64,000 nt of DNA from the NCBI RefSeq assembly GCF_005491425.1, contig NZ_CP028083.1, positions 2,318,001 to 2,382,000 of the forward strand, written 5' to 3'. The DNA comes from Lysinibacillus sp. SGAir0095 (GTDB taxonomy: Bacteria; Bacillota; Bacilli; Bacillales_A; Planococcaceae). Made by a program: the position numbers and the translations under genes. Position 1 is the stretch's first letter, and every line of letters starts with the position of its first letter. Of the stretch, positions 35,554 through 44,728 are shown piece by piece. The notes beneath the pieces are model-generated. The model saw only the letters and a program-made list of their open reading frames with translations. It was not told where the DNA came from and ran no database searches.

Positions 35554-35617
35554 CAGGTGTAGACAAAGTCGATTAACGTCTTTGTCTACATGTTTTTTCT
35601 TATTAAAAGAAAGATTA
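35554..35617 (+). mobile_element. solo end of an IS1182-like element (relic)
   Basis: CAGGTGTAGACAAAGTCGA, a hairpin with TTTGTCTACA, then TTTTTTCTTATTAAAA and AGATTA. This aligns with the left end of the element at 16529 over about 60 bases (CAGACTGTAGACAAACTCGA ... TTTGCCTACA ... TTTTTTCTTATAAAA ... AGATTA), roughly three-quarters identical by eye. The T-run faces the plus strand, where no gene needs a terminator. It abuts the sipS terminator hairpin just as the full element abuts its palindrome. No transposase remnant remains. Confidence 0.65.
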
Positions 35618-35628
35618 AGTAGAGTTTT

Positions 35629-36192
35629 TTATTCTTTGCTTGTATTAAACAATTTGAAATTACTTAATGGATAGATTCGGATTTTGGATTCTCCTAAAAC
35701 GGAATCAGTCGGAATTAATCCGTAATGTCGACTATCGGAACTTCTTAAACGATTATCTCCTAAAACAAATAAATACCCTTCAGGAACTGTGTCATATCCC
35801 GTAATTTCTTCTAACGTAAAGTTTTCAGTTACTCTTATTTGAAGTGGGTTGCTATTATCACGATTCACATAGGATTCCTCATACTCGGTATTATTTATTA
35901 TTAAAATATCATCCTTCATTTCAACAGTATCACCAGGTAAACCTATCACACGTTTTATATAATATTCATCCTCATAAGGAGCTTCAAAAACAACCTGATC
36001 AAATCGATTGATTTCACTTATTTTACTAACAATAATAACATCTTGATTCTCATATGTAGGCATCATGGAAGCACCTTTTACAACAAGTGGGGAAAAAACA
36101 AATTCTCGACAAATAAACGAAATGACAATTCCAAATAAAATAGCAACTAACCATGACATAAATTCACTTTTTGGCTTTGTTGGCTGTGTCAT
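35629..36192 (-). CDS. sipS: type I signal peptidase
   Basis: Cleaves signal peptides of secreted proteins on the outer face of the membrane. 187 residues, one N-terminal membrane span (about 12-32). The catalytic pair is Ser42 in GASMMPT and Lys80 in YYIKRVIGLPGD; box E GDNRLRSSDSRHYG is near residue 145. This is the Gram-positive prokaryotic (P-type) enzyme with Ser/Lys dyad. ATG 36192 follows GAGGGGGG. It is monocistronic, ending at the 35524-35551 terminator, with the IS relic in between. Other sip paralogues probably exist elsewhere in the genome. Confidence 0.92.
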   Translation of the reverse strand: MTQPTKPKSEFMSWLVAILFGIVISFICREFVFSPLVVKGASMMPTYENQDVIIVSKISEINRFDQVVFEAPYEDEYYIKRVIGLPGDTVEMKDDILIINNTEYEESYVNRDNSNPLQIRVTENFTLEEITGYDTVPEGYLFVLGDNRLRSSDSRHYGLIPTDSVLGESKIRIYPLSNFKLFNTSKE

Positions 36193-36321
36193 ATAATATC
36201 CCCCCCTCTAGGTTCTAACTAAATTCCATTATTAATGGTTTTATTTATTTCTCGTTTAAACAAAATATATGTTCTGTATTTCTATACATGTATATCATGA
36301 TGTATGTTTATATTATGATGT

Positions 36322-37110
36322 TTAGTTCTGTATCAGACTTTCCTTTAAGGCAATCCAAGTCCGATTTTGTTCAATTTGTACTGCTACAGGGCGTTCAAAA
36401 AAGTTTGACAAAGTGATCTCCGTTAAAAGTTCTTTGGATAATCCTTGACAAAATACTTCCCCATTTTTTAATAACAAGGTATGCGTAAAGCAAGGAAGAA
36501 TCTCTTCTACATGATGTGTGACATAAATAAGTGTTGGACAATCCTTTGATTTCGATAATTCTTCGATAATTTTCAGCAATTCTTCCCGCGAAATAATATC
36601 TAAGCCATTACAGGGCTCATCTAATATCAGGATTTTTGGATGAGCCATCAAAGCTCTTGCAATTAATACTCTTTGACGTTCACCTTGTGATAAAGTTCCA
36701 TATTCTCGATCTTGTAGATGCTCGCAATTTAATAATCCAATATATGATTGTGCTTGTTCAATATCTGTTTTTTCTACAGCATCCCATAGACCTATTGATG
36801 CAAACTTTCCACTTAAGACAATACTTAAGACACTTTCAAAATCTTTTATTTGTTGTTGGATAGATGCGCTTATTAGACCAATTTGTTTTCGTAAATCAGG
36901 TATGTATGTTTTACCAAATAATTCACCTAATACTTCCACATGACCATAAGTTGGATGCAGGTAGCCATTGATTACATTCAACAAAGTTGTTTTACCGGAA
37001 CCATTCAATCCTAAAATCGACCAATGCTCTCCTTTTTTTACTTCCCAATCCACATTTTTTAAAATATCTATTTTGTTCTTAATAACTGTTACATCACTGA
37101 GATTAATCAA
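36322..37110 (-). CDS. ABC transporter ATP-binding protein (YlmA-like)
   Basis: 262 residues, one ATPase domain: Walker A GLNGSGKTT at about 34-42, signature LSQGERQRV near residue 140, Walker B ILILDEPCNGLD near 160 and the switch histidine in VTHH near 196. No permease gene is adjacent, as for B. subtilis ylmA, so the partner and substrate are unknown; it might even be a non-transport ABC protein. TTG 37110 follows GGAGGGG by 7 bases. Confidence 0.88.
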   Translation of the reverse strand: MINLSDVTVIKNKIDILKNVDWEVKKGEHWSILGLNGSGKTTLLNVINGYLHPTYGHVEVLGELFGKTYIPDLRKQIGLISASIQQQIKDFESVLSIVLSGKFASIGLWDAVEKTDIEQAQSYIGLLNCEHLQDREYGTLSQGERQRVLIARALMAHPKILILDEPCNGLDIISREELLKIIEELSKSKDCPTLIYVTHHVEEILPCFTHTLLLKNGEVFCQGLSKELLTEITLSNFFERPVAVQIEQNRTWIALKESLIQN

Positions 37111-37305
37111 TACAAAGCCCCTCCAATCCTAATCATCCATAGTCTTAATTTATTTTGGTAACTCACTATCTATCTAATTGCGATTGTTTTTTCTTGAATA
37201 ATCGAACTATTTACTCTAGTTTAATACTTCTGATGCATAACTGTATAGTTAAATTGTATTAAAAGACCATTACAATTTCATTAAGTGTATCATTCCTTTA
37301 CAATA

Positions 37306-37334
37306 AAATCCCACTCACAATAAAGTAAGTGGGA
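37306..37334 (-). terminator. terminator of the flavin reductase gene
   Basis: TCCCACTT and AAGTGGGA arms; on the minus strand it exits into ATTTTATTG. Confidence 0.7.
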
Positions 37335-37344
37335 TGTTTATCTA

Positions 37345-37884
37345 TTATTTGCGGATAGTTTTTAAAGCCGTACTCCAAGAGATAAGTTGATCCAACATAT
37401 CATTCACTGATTGAGTTTGTACATCTTTTGGTTTGAAAACTGTACCATTTTCAAAATCTGTAAATAAAGATAACGCTGGGTGTACACGAACATCTGCAAC
37501 AAGCAATTCACCTAAAATGCCGCGTAAATGCTCTGCAGCCCGAGCTCCACCAACGGAACCGTAGCTGACAATTCCAGCTGCTTTATTGTTCCATTCCTCA
37601 CGCAAGAAATCTAGAGCATTTTTTAATGCCCCTGAAATGGAGTGATTGTATTCTTGAGTGATAAAGACAAATCCATCACAACCAGCAATACTTCGAGACC
37701 ACTCAGCAACACCCGATGCATCTCCACCTGGTTCTCCTAATAACGGCAATTTAAAGTTTGCAATATCAATGATTTCATATGTTGCATCTCCACGTCCATC
37801 TGCAATTCCTTTTACCCATTCCCCGACTTGTGGACTAACTCGCCCTTCACGAGTACTACCTAAGATAATACCGATTTTTATCAT
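37345..37884 (-). CDS. NADPH-dependent FMN reductase / azoreductase-like
   Basis: 179 residues with a flavodoxin-like fold: IGIILGSTREGRVS (FMN phosphate loop) at the start, FVFITQEYNHSISGALKNALDFL near residue 75, and GSVGGARAAEHLRGIL near 105. Members reduce FMN, quinones, chromate or azo dyes with NADPH. ATG 37884 is chosen because GGAGG lies 7 bases upstream and MIKIGIILGSTR is the usual start; the frame is open to 37914. No operon partner. Confidence 0.9.
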   Translation of the reverse strand: MIKIGIILGSTREGRVSPQVGEWVKGIADGRGDATYEIIDIANFKLPLLGEPGGDASGVAEWSRSIAGCDGFVFITQEYNHSISGALKNALDFLREEWNNKAAGIVSYGSVGGARAAEHLRGILGELLVADVRVHPALSLFTDFENGTVFKPKDVQTQSVNDMLDQLISWSTALKTIRK

Positions 37885-38075
37885 AATTTCTTCCTCCATC
37901 TTGTCATAATCCATTCATAACTACCAAATAATATGATGAAAAATACTTCAATTTATCCGTTAACTTTAGATAAAGAATTTTTCTTGGTAGTAATACTAAA
38001 CATTATTACTTTTTCCAATATTTTAAATTCTAAACTTGTTTTGTTAAGTTCAAAGTAAGTATGCCACTTCTATTT

Positions 38076-40004
38076 CTAATTAGGTCTATGGATTTTCAAT
38101 TGCAAGTCTTCAATTTTGTCAACAATACTCGGGAATCCTGCAATTTTGGGTAGGGAGCGTTGATCAACATGATTTCTTCGATCAGCCGCTATTGCGATGG
38201 ACTTAAAAATTAATAGGTAATGAGCAATGATTTCATCATCTAAAATTGGACGAGTGTTTAATCTTGCACATTTATCAAATAAGAAGCCGAGTTCTTCTAG
38301 TGAATTTACAATTGGCCAATAATGTTCAATTGCTTTTTTATCCTTCGGTATTTCTCCTGTAGCAGTATCAAAAACTGTCTTTAAATTACGGATATTTGTC
38401 TCCATTTTGTTAAATTCAATATTTCGACCATAATCTTGATAGATTTTCTGGTTTGAAAACAATACATAAAATACTTGTTCCTGAGAACGAATTGTTTTTG
38501 CTACTAAATGTGGAAGCCGACTGGAGGCTGATTTTCGACCAACAAACCAAACACCGATTAATCCAATTATTACACCTATCAACACATCAATTAAACGTGT
38601 TGATGCTATAAATGCAAATGATAAATCCCCATTTGATCCGGCTTCAGCCATAATAAGTGCTGCGGGAGTAAAAAATAATGCTGCTAATCCATAATTTTTC
38701 ACAATAAATAACTCGGTAATAAATGTTAGGAGAAAAATTAAAAGAGCGATGATGTATCCTGTGGGATGAAAAGAAATTATTATACTGGCTATTAATATTC
38801 CAAAAATTGTACCAAAACTTCGCTGGATTGCTCGATGAAAAGTAGCCACTACAGTCGCACCTGACATGACTGCAACGCATGATAGTGGGATCCAGAAGGA
38901 CCGATTAAATTCAAATTCAAAAGCAAAGATCGCAGCAAATATCGTAAAAGCACCAAATCTTAACGCATTGATAAATATAATTGAATTCTTATCGAACGCT
39001 CCAAGTAAAATTCTTTTGGCTGATGGTTTTTGTATAGAAGCTTGAGCTTTTAGCGTAATACTTGAATCCATTAAACTATCTTTTGCTGCATTTATTTCCA
39101 TAAAAACTTGTGCAATTTTCTCATCCATTTCATAAGGGTGATTTAAAAGTACCGAGGCAGCAGAATCGTACATATTTGTTGTATCGATAATCTCCGCTAT
39201 TTTACGAAGAGATTCCCCTAATTCCACTGGTAGTATTGCCTTCTGTTCAGTTAACTTTTGCTCAATGGAAAAAAAATAGATCTTATTGGCATAATTATTT
39301 AATACAACTAAATGATTATAAAGATTCGCATTCCTCCAAGCTATATAACCAGAAGCAATCGTCTCATTTGCTTCCTTTAATGTTGCCATTACGCGATGCT
39401 GAGCATCATTTTCACTAGTTGTTCCAATAGCATCAAAGTAATTGGCAAGTTCGAGATAGCTTCTTTTAACGATATTTTTTTCAGGACCATGTGGATAAAA
39501 AAGCCACCCACTCATAGCAATAATCCATGATAATGCTCCACCCAAAAATGCTAACCCAGCTCGGCTTAATGCTTCCTCTGGTGCAATTGGCATCCCTGTT
39601 ACCATGGCAAAAATAAGTACAAAAAAGATAGCGGATGGCCCAACTAACCGAAGTGCTCCAAATACAAAGATCCCTATCGCTCCAATAATTCCCATCATAA
39701 TTGATGTTATTATAGGATATGGGGCAAGTATTGTTCCAATTAAAACGCAGCCAGTAATCGCTAAGACACACCATGCAAGTTTTTTTGCTAATTGTGCATA
39801 AGGAATCGGAAATACATAGAGAAATGTAAAACCACCCAAACCAGCAATCAAACCATTATGTAAGCTTCCAAAAAATAGTCCTATAGCTATTGGTAATCCA
39901 GCTGCAACTCCAGCTAAAAATGCTTTCAACCAGGGAAACGGTTTTTTATTAACTGTTAATGCCTGTCTAAAAATGGATCGTGAATCAACTTTTGTTTCCC
40001 CCAT
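38076..40004 (-). CDS. FUSC-family membrane protein (aromatic acid exporter-like)
   Basis: 642 residues. Two membrane bundles (about residues 27-170 and 350-490), each of five or six spans, are separated by a soluble helical region, with a cytoplasmic C-terminal domain. This is the FUSC/YccC-like architecture associated with efflux of aromatic acids. ATG 40004 is preferred, as AGGAGA lies 7 bases upstream; the frame is open to 40082. It is transcribed away from ogt. A second, shorter member of the same broad group (YqjA) is at 53.7 kb. Confidence 0.85.
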   Translation of the reverse strand: MGETKVDSRSIFRQALTVNKKPFPWLKAFLAGVAAGLPIAIGLFFGSLHNGLIAGLGGFTFLYVFPIPYAQLAKKLAWCVLAITGCVLIGTILAPYPIITSIMMGIIGAIGIFVFGALRLVGPSAIFFVLIFAMVTGMPIAPEEALSRAGLAFLGGALSWIIAMSGWLFYPHGPEKNIVKRSYLELANYFDAIGTTSENDAQHRVMATLKEANETIASGYIAWRNANLYNHLVVLNNYANKIYFFSIEQKLTEQKAILPVELGESLRKIAEIIDTTNMYDSAASVLLNHPYEMDEKIAQVFMEINAAKDSLMDSSITLKAQASIQKPSAKRILLGAFDKNSIIFINALRFGAFTIFAAIFAFEFEFNRSFWIPLSCVAVMSGATVVATFHRAIQRSFGTIFGILIASIIISFHPTGYIIALLIFLLTFITELFIVKNYGLAALFFTPAALIMAEAGSNGDLSFAFIASTRLIDVLIGVIIGLIGVWFVGRKSASSRLPHLVAKTIRSQEQVFYVLFSNQKIYQDYGRNIEFNKMETNIRNLKTVFDTATGEIPKDKKAIEHYWPIVNSLEELGFLFDKCARLNTRPILDDEIIAHYLLIFKSIAIAADRRNHVDQRSLPKIAGFPSIVDKIEDLQLKIHRPN

Positions 40005-40088
40005 ATAGTTCTCTCCTGACATGAATAATATTATTAGATTTCCCTCATTTAGATTCTGTATAATCACATTAAATGAATACAAAATAAA

Positions 40089-40124
40089 AATCGTCCGGTT
40101 CTAATTTAAAAGAACGGAACGATT
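40089..40124. promoter_or_regulatory. inverted repeat between FUSC and ogt genes
   Basis: AATCGTCCGGTTCT and AGAACGGAACGATT, 12 of 14 pairs, with no T-run on either side. It lies in the divergent promoter region and could be a repressor operator. Confidence 0.35.
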
Positions 40125-40243
40125 GCTGATACACCTTATTATAACATAATAGGCTTAGAGGAATTATTATACGTATTCAAAGAGAAAAATAGCTAATAAG
40201 TAAACATTTTCATGATAAGATATAGAAAATTGGAGGTGTATAA

Positions 40244-40759
40244 ATGGAAACGATTATCTATTACCAATACCTTTTACATAAACAATGGAAAGTTTATATT
40301 GCAGCTACAGAAAAAGGACTTTGTTATTTAGGAACAGAGCATTCTTCAATTGAGGAATTAGTAAAAGCCTGTATAAAGCAATTCCCTAATGGGAGACTGA
40401 TAGAAGCAATCGATGAATTAACGATATATAAAAAAGAATTAATAGAATACTTTAACGGAGAAAGAACACAATTTGACTTCAATTTTGATGTTATTGGTAC
40501 AACCTTCCAAATGAAAGTATGGAATGCACTAAGCTTAATCCCATACGGTAAGTCATTTTGTTATTCAGATATCGCAAATCAAATTGGAAACCCAAATGCC
40601 GTAAGAGCTGTAGGAACAGCAATTGGTTCTAATCCTGTTGCTATTGTAATCCCCTGTCACCGTGTACTAGGTAAAAACGGTACTCTAACAGGCTTTAGCG
40701 GTGGATTGGATGTTAAAGAAAAGCTATTAACACTTGAGAAAATTCCTTATAAAGGATGA
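40244..40759 (+). CDS. ogt: methylated-DNA-protein cysteine methyltransferase
   Basis: Transfers alkyl groups from O6-alkylguanine to its own cysteine. 171 residues; acceptor Cys138 in IPCHRVLG, the helix-turn-helix arginine in NAVRAVGTAIGSNP, and IPYGKSFCYSDIA. No Ada N-terminal domain, so this is the Ogt type. ATG 40244 follows TGGAGGTG. It is a single-gene unit ending at a strong terminator. Confidence 0.93.
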   Translation: METIIYYQYLLHKQWKVYIAATEKGLCYLGTEHSSIEELVKACIKQFPNGRLIEAIDELTIYKKELIEYFNGERTQFDFNFDVIGTTFQMKVWNALSLIPYGKSFCYSDIANQIGNPNAVRAVGTAIGSNPVAIVIPCHRVLGKNGTLTGFSGGLDVKEKLLTLEKIPYKG

Positions 40760-40801
40760 GTTGCTCCCTTTCGTTTTTGCAATATATACTTAAGCTAAAA
40801 C

Positions 40802-40843
40802 AAAAAGCATTCAGAATGATTCTGAGCATTCTGAATGCTTTTT
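40802..40843. terminator. ogt terminator, symmetrical
   Basis: AAAAAGCATTCAGAATG, loop, CATTCTGAATGCTTTTT; works for both convergent genes. Confidence 0.92.
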
Positions 40844-40864
40844 CAAGATGGTGAGTATGCTGCA

Positions 40865-41341
40865 TTACTCGATCACATATCCATTTTCATCTGTTTTTTG
40901 AAGTGGAATTTCAGATTTTGGTTTACGAACAAAGCACATTATGGCTGCAATGATTAACAAGATACCCTGTAATGAAATAATTCCCGATAAAACTGCTGCT
41001 ATAATAAATAAAATGCCTGCTAATTTAGCATTTTTATTTACTTTTACTGCACCAATAACGCCCAATATAATTGCTATTATGCCTAATACTACAAATATCC
41101 AACCTATTCCACTTATAAAGGAAATAAAATCATCCATAAATAATAAGGCCTCATCTATTTCCGCTTCTGTTAATCCACTAGCATACATTTGACTTTCCAT
41201 TTCACTTTGTATGAGTGGATCGTTCATTCCGGTATCTATTAGCATTTTACCACCAAATAACATCACTATTAAGAAACCTACTGCCAATACATTTAATATA
41301 GTTGCAATAATACTTAAAACTCTTTCGCCAGTTCTTTTCAC
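40865..41341 (-). CDS. DUF4064 membrane protein
   Basis: 158 residues: MKRTGERVLSIIATILN (typical DUF4064 start), a first span at about 9-32, an acidic extracytoplasmic segment, then two further pairs of hydrophobic segments (about 72-140) with GxxxG-like IILGVIGAVKVNKNAKLAG. Function unknown. It overlaps the deoxyribosyltransferase gene by four bases (ATGA), so the two are translationally coupled. Confidence 0.82.
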   Translation of the reverse strand: MKRTGERVLSIIATILNVLAVGFLIVMLFGGKMLIDTGMNDPLIQSEMESQMYASGLTEAEIDEALLFMDDFISFISGIGWIFVVLGIIAIILGVIGAVKVNKNAKLAGILFIIAAVLSGIISLQGILLIIAAIMCFVRKPKSEIPLQKTDENGYVIE

Positions 41342-41829
41342 TGTTTTTCCTCCCCTAAATACCTCTTCACATTTTCAACAACAGCTTCCACTGTACTTAC
41401 AATAACTCCATTTCGTTTAATTATGCCTATGACAAATAAATTTCGATAAATAAACTGATTTTCTGTTCCATCTTTTATAAGAGCATTAATCTTTTCATGA
41501 TTGTCTCGTCCTAGTTGACGCACATCAGAAAACAATGCGATAACTGGTCGATTATATGTTGAAAAAACACCAATCTCAGCTGCTACGCCAGAATCTATTT
41601 CAATCCCATCCAATACAGCAATTAACACATCACTATTCTGCAGTTTTGCCATGTCAGCTTCTGCGATTGCTAAACTATTTGCGAATGCTTGCTTGTCGTT
41701 AATCGCATCATTTTCCTGTGGGACGTATAAATCGATTTCCGGTATTGCCTTTCGAATTTCCTTAGCGATTAATTCATTTACTAATCGATCCCCTATTGAA
41801 AATAATCCATTTGCTAAATATGCCTTCAT
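41338..41829 (-). CDS. nucleoside 2-deoxyribosyltransferase family protein
   Basis: 163 residues. KAYLANGLFSIGDR at the start, and DVLIAVLDGIEIDSGVAAEIG near residues 70-90 carry the pattern of the family: an aspartate in the VLDG strand and the nucleophilic glutamate of DSGVAAEIG. These enzymes exchange or hydrolyse the base of 2'-deoxynucleosides (or act as nucleotide hydrolases). ATG 41829 follows AGGCGG. It is coupled to the downstream DUF4064 gene. Confidence 0.87.
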   Translation of the reverse strand: MKAYLANGLFSIGDRLVNELIAKEIRKAIPEIDLYVPQENDAINDKQAFANSLAIAEADMAKLQNSDVLIAVLDGIEIDSGVAAEIGVFSTYNRPVIALFSDVRQLGRDNHEKINALIKDGTENQFIYRNLFVIGIIKRNGVIVSTVEAVVENVKRYLGEEKQ

Positions 41830-41878
41830 GTCTTTACCGCCTTTAATGTATGTATTTCATTATTTAAATATTACTAAA

Positions 41879-42223
41879 TCAAATCAACCAGCCAAACGAA
41901 AAGCCAATAAAACCACCGATTAAATTTACACTTACGAACAATAATGCTAACTTATACTTTTTTGCTTCCAGTAACTTTACAATATCAAAAGCAAACGTAG
42001 AAAAGGTGGTAAATGCTCCTAAAATGCCAACAGTGAAAAAAGCTAATATAGTACTTGAATCTACTGCGATATTACTAGTAATCCCTAGCATAAAAGATCC
42101 AAATACATTGACTAAAGCTGTCGCCCAGTAAGAAGAAATCCTCTTTTTCACTATCCATAATTGAACCAAGTATCTAAGTGTTGCCCCCATACCTCCTCCA
42201 AAAGACACCATCATCCATTCCAT
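41879..42223 (-). CDS. crcB: fluoride channel CrcB, second subunit
   Basis: 114 residues and four spans. Fluc motifs: GGGMGATLRYLV, NVFGSFMLG and GFLGAFTTFSTFAFD-like GILGAFTTFSTFAFD. Removes fluoride from the cytosol. ATG 42223 is chosen because GAGGGA is 7 bases upstream; it overlaps the end of the first crcB by 13 bases. Paired crcB genes usually encode a hetero- or dual-topology dimer. Confidence 0.92.
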   Translation of the reverse strand: MEWMMVSFGGGMGATLRYLVQLWIVKKRISSYWATALVNVFGSFMLGITSNIAVDSSTILAFFTVGILGAFTTFSTFAFDIVKLLEAKKYKLALLFVSVNLIGGFIGFSFGWLI

Positions 42224-42570
42224 GTTAGTTTCCCTCGATTCATACAATACCCAATCGATGCTGCTGTAAAACAAGCCAAGGTCATTGAAATCGCATAAAC
42301 AATACCTATTAAAAAGTGCTCATTCAAAAGTGAAAACCAATTTCCGGTAAAGGTGGAAAAGGTAGTGAATGCCCCCATCATCCCTGTAGTTAAGAATAGC
42401 TTTAAAGGCTTATCTTTCTTTAGAAAGTATCCATTTAGACTCCCAAGAACAAAGCTGCCAAGAATATTTACTACCCAAAGCATGACCGAGGTATTTGTAT
42501 ATACTTGTACGATATATCTTAATAGGCTACCTACCATACCACCCAAAAATACTTGAATACCATTTTGCAA
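42211..42570 (-). CDS. crcB: fluoride channel CrcB, first subunit
   Basis: 119 residues, four spans, with GGMVGSLLRYIV, NILGSFVLGSLNG and GMMGAFTTFSTFTGNW. TTG 42570 is chosen with GGAGAG 6 bases upstream; 42588 lacks a site. It is the first gene of the crcB pair. I did not find a recognisable fluoride riboswitch upstream. Confidence 0.9.
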   Translation of the reverse strand: MQNGIQVFLGGMVGSLLRYIVQVYTNTSVMLWVVNILGSFVLGSLNGYFLKKDKPLKLFLTTGMMGAFTTFSTFTGNWFSLLNEHFLIGIVYAISMTLACFTAASIGYCMNRGKLTWNG

Positions 42571-42765
42571 ATGACTCTCTCCAATCAAAATCCATCAACC
42601 AGTATTCTATAATAAATTTTCTTGATGCAAAAATTCCATAAGAAGTTTCAGGACTTCAAACCATACTTTCGATTGCCAATATTATCAATATTATAATATA
42701 TATCTATTGTCCTCTCACTTAGGAAAAGCATTTTTTTACCTTTCAGAAAATTGATTGAGAAGATT

Positions 42766-43275
42766 TTATTTAATTTTGGATTGCTTAAACAGCCCTATTC
42801 CGATAGCGCCAAATAATATTATAAGAATAACAGGTACAAACCCAATCCCCAAAGTTTCGATCTTTCCTAGGGCAACACGACCAATCTGGACTATCAAATA
42901 TGCAAACATCATTAAACATATATTCTTAATGACATTTAATAATTTTCGACTATGCAAATAAAATTGTTCCACATTCGATTCGTTGATACGGCTAGGATAA
43001 TTATGCATATGAGGGGCTTTTTCTAATAGACTCATTAAAACAAATAAAAATAGTCCAATAATTGGGAGGATAATAAACTCAAATTTAGACCCCCATCGAT
43101 CCACTTCCCCTGCTGCGTTAAAATGCGCGGGGACATCATCAGGGATATTTCCCCAATTCATTACAACATAGAGAATGGCCCCTACAAAAAGTAAAATTCC
43201 AATCCCGTCTAAAGTTTTTTCAATTCTTGTTTTGGGTAATTTAAGAATAGGTCTGTAAGGTAAGTAATCTTTCAT
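42766..43275 (-). CDS. DUF1648 membrane protein
   Basis: 169 residues with four hydrophobic segments. The DUF1648 core NWGNIPDDVPAHFNAAGEVDRWGSK (in parts IPDDVPAHFNAAG and VDRWGSK) lies after the first span at about residues 42-66. Function unknown; family members are often found with SdpI-like immunity or regulator proteins, but none is adjacent. ATG 43275 follows GAGGTG by 6 bases. Confidence 0.85.
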   Translation of the reverse strand: MKDYLPYRPILKLPKTRIEKTLDGIGILLFVGAILYVVMNWGNIPDDVPAHFNAAGEVDRWGSKFEFIILPIIGLFLFVLMSLLEKAPHMHNYPSRINESNVEQFYLHSRKLLNVIKNICLMMFAYLIVQIGRVALGKIETLGIGFVPVILIILFGAIGIGLFKQSKIK

Positions 43276-43503
43276 CCAGAACACCTCACTTTTACATATC
43301 TGTTGTTGTATAACTATACGTTTAAATTATGGAAAAGTTTCAAATCTATTTTACCATCTGAGCTAGAGGTCACCTCAATGACAAATTAATTAAAATTTTG
43401 ATAAAAAATAGTTAAATTAAGGATATATGCAGGTTAATTATTTTAATTTAAGAATATAATCTAATAAGATATATTTAGAAATAACGGAAATGGAGTTAGC
43501 TAC

Positions 43504-44172
43504 ATGGATATGTCTGAAATAATAGAAGTGCTAAGGAAGCTAGATTCTGAACTTTACTATTACATAGATCAGTTCGGAATCTATATATACCTCTTGTTAT
43601 TTTTAATTGTTTTTGGTAAAACGGGATTTGTTATTTTGTCTTTCTTACCTGGTGATTCCCTTCTGTTTGCCAGTGGTGCAATTGCTGCTGTAGGGGAGTT
43701 AAATATTTTTATTTTGTTAATATTACTTTTTGTCGCTACTTCTTTAGCAGATAGTAATAATTTTTTGATCGGACATGCTTTTAAAAAAATACCTACTGAT
43801 AAGAATTATCTTACTAAGGTAATTCCACAATCAAGCATCGATAAAGCAAGCGATTTCTTGAGTGAGTATGAAAAAATTGCCATTACTTTCTCTCGTTTTA
43901 TCCCTTTTATGCGAACAATGATACCGTTCATTGCTGGTTTTACTGGACATTCTTATAATACCTTCGTTCGGTATAATGTGCTGGGAGCGTTGATTTGGAC
44001 TTTTGTATGGTTAGGAACCGGTTTTGGACTAGGAAATATCCCTTGGGTTGAAGATAACCTGTTATTTACTTTGGCTTTAATTACAGTCATTATGTTTATC
44101 CCTAGCATTTATGGTTTTACTAGTCATTTTCACAAGAAAAATTCAGCTATAACCAACAACAGTGAATTATAG
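43504..44172 (+). CDS. DedA-family membrane protein
   Basis: 222 residues with five or six hydrophobic segments. FLPGDSLLFASGA near residue 47 and FSRFIPFMRTMIPFIAGFTGHSYNTF near residue 138 (F-x-R-x-x-P-x-x-R pattern) are DedA/VTT signatures. Members flip phospholipids such as undecaprenyl phosphate or PE. The N-terminal acidic residue usual near GKTGF is replaced by Lys (FGKTG). ATG 43504 follows TGGAG. Confidence 0.88.
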   Translation: MDMSEIIEVLRKLDSELYYYIDQFGIYIYLLLFLIVFGKTGFVILSFLPGDSLLFASGAIAAVGELNIFILLILLFVATSLADSNNFLIGHAFKKIPTDKNYLTKVIPQSSIDKASDFLSEYEKIAITFSRFIPFMRTMIPFIAGFTGHSYNTFVRYNVLGALIWTFVWLGTGFGLGNIPWVEDNLLFTLALITVIMFIPSIYGFTSHFHKKNSAITNNSEL

Positions 44173-44174
44173 CA

Positions 44175-44214
44175 AAAGAAGCTAATAGGGCACTTACTTC
44201 CTATTAGCTTCTTT
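44175..44214. terminator. bidirectional terminator between dedA-like and cheW
   Basis: AAAGAAGCTAATAGG, loop, CCTATTAGCTTCTTT. Confidence 0.9.
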
Positions 44215-44218
44215 CTAT

Positions 44219-44707
44219 TTAGGTATTAACTTGATTGTTTTCATCCTCAAGTAGTTTATGCAAATATTCGATGATTTCGCGAATTCCATCCAGTGAATTT
44301 ACTAGTATTTTCGGATCGACACAAGCAATCATGCGATCTTCCAAATTTGCTACTGCTGTAAAATAGCGAGTTTTTGAATAATTTACAAGTCCAACTTGCT
44401 TAATTTCATTTTCTGTAAGATTGATTATTTCCTTTGCTTCATTTACAACTAAACCATAATTTACGATATCCGTGTTTAGCACAACAATTCTACATAAATC
44501 ACCTTGGCTTGTCTGATTATATAAAATCCGGTTAAAATCAATGATTGGAATAAGCTCTCCTCGTACTCTCCCAAAACCAAGCAAATAATTCGGTAAATGA
44601 GGAATTGGCGTAATACGGCTCAATTTTTCAATCGAAACAACCTGTTCTACTGGTACAGCGTATTCTTCTTTTCCACAACTAAATATAACGACTTTTTCAA
44701 ATGACAT
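44219..44707 (-). CDS. cheW: CheW-like chemotaxis coupling protein
   Basis: 162 residues comprising one CheW domain: EYAVPVEQVVSIEKLSRITPIPHLPNYLLG contains the usual strand pattern, and VRGELIPIIDF near residue 49 is the hallmark. CheW links receptors to the CheA kinase. There is no receiver domain, so it is not CheV. No other chemotaxis genes are in the window. ATG 44707 follows GGGGTG by 5 bases. It is 21 bases downstream of nothing on its own strand except the M20 peptidase, which is read in the same direction from further right and ends at 44729, so it may share that transcript. Confidence 0.88.
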   Translation of the reverse strand: MSFEKVVIFSCGKEEYAVPVEQVVSIEKLSRITPIPHLPNYLLGFGRVRGELIPIIDFNRILYNQTSQGDLCRIVVLNTDIVNYGLVVNEAKEIINLTENEIKQVGLVNYSKTRYFTAVANLEDRMIACVDPKILVNSLDGIREIIEYLHKLLEDENNQVNT

Positions 44708-44728
44708 TGTTTCACCCCAACTAAAAAG

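Noticed and set aside
42571-42765. Fluoride riboswitch upstream of the crcB pair
   Set aside because: I could not find the conserved GGNGATGG...CTGATG core.
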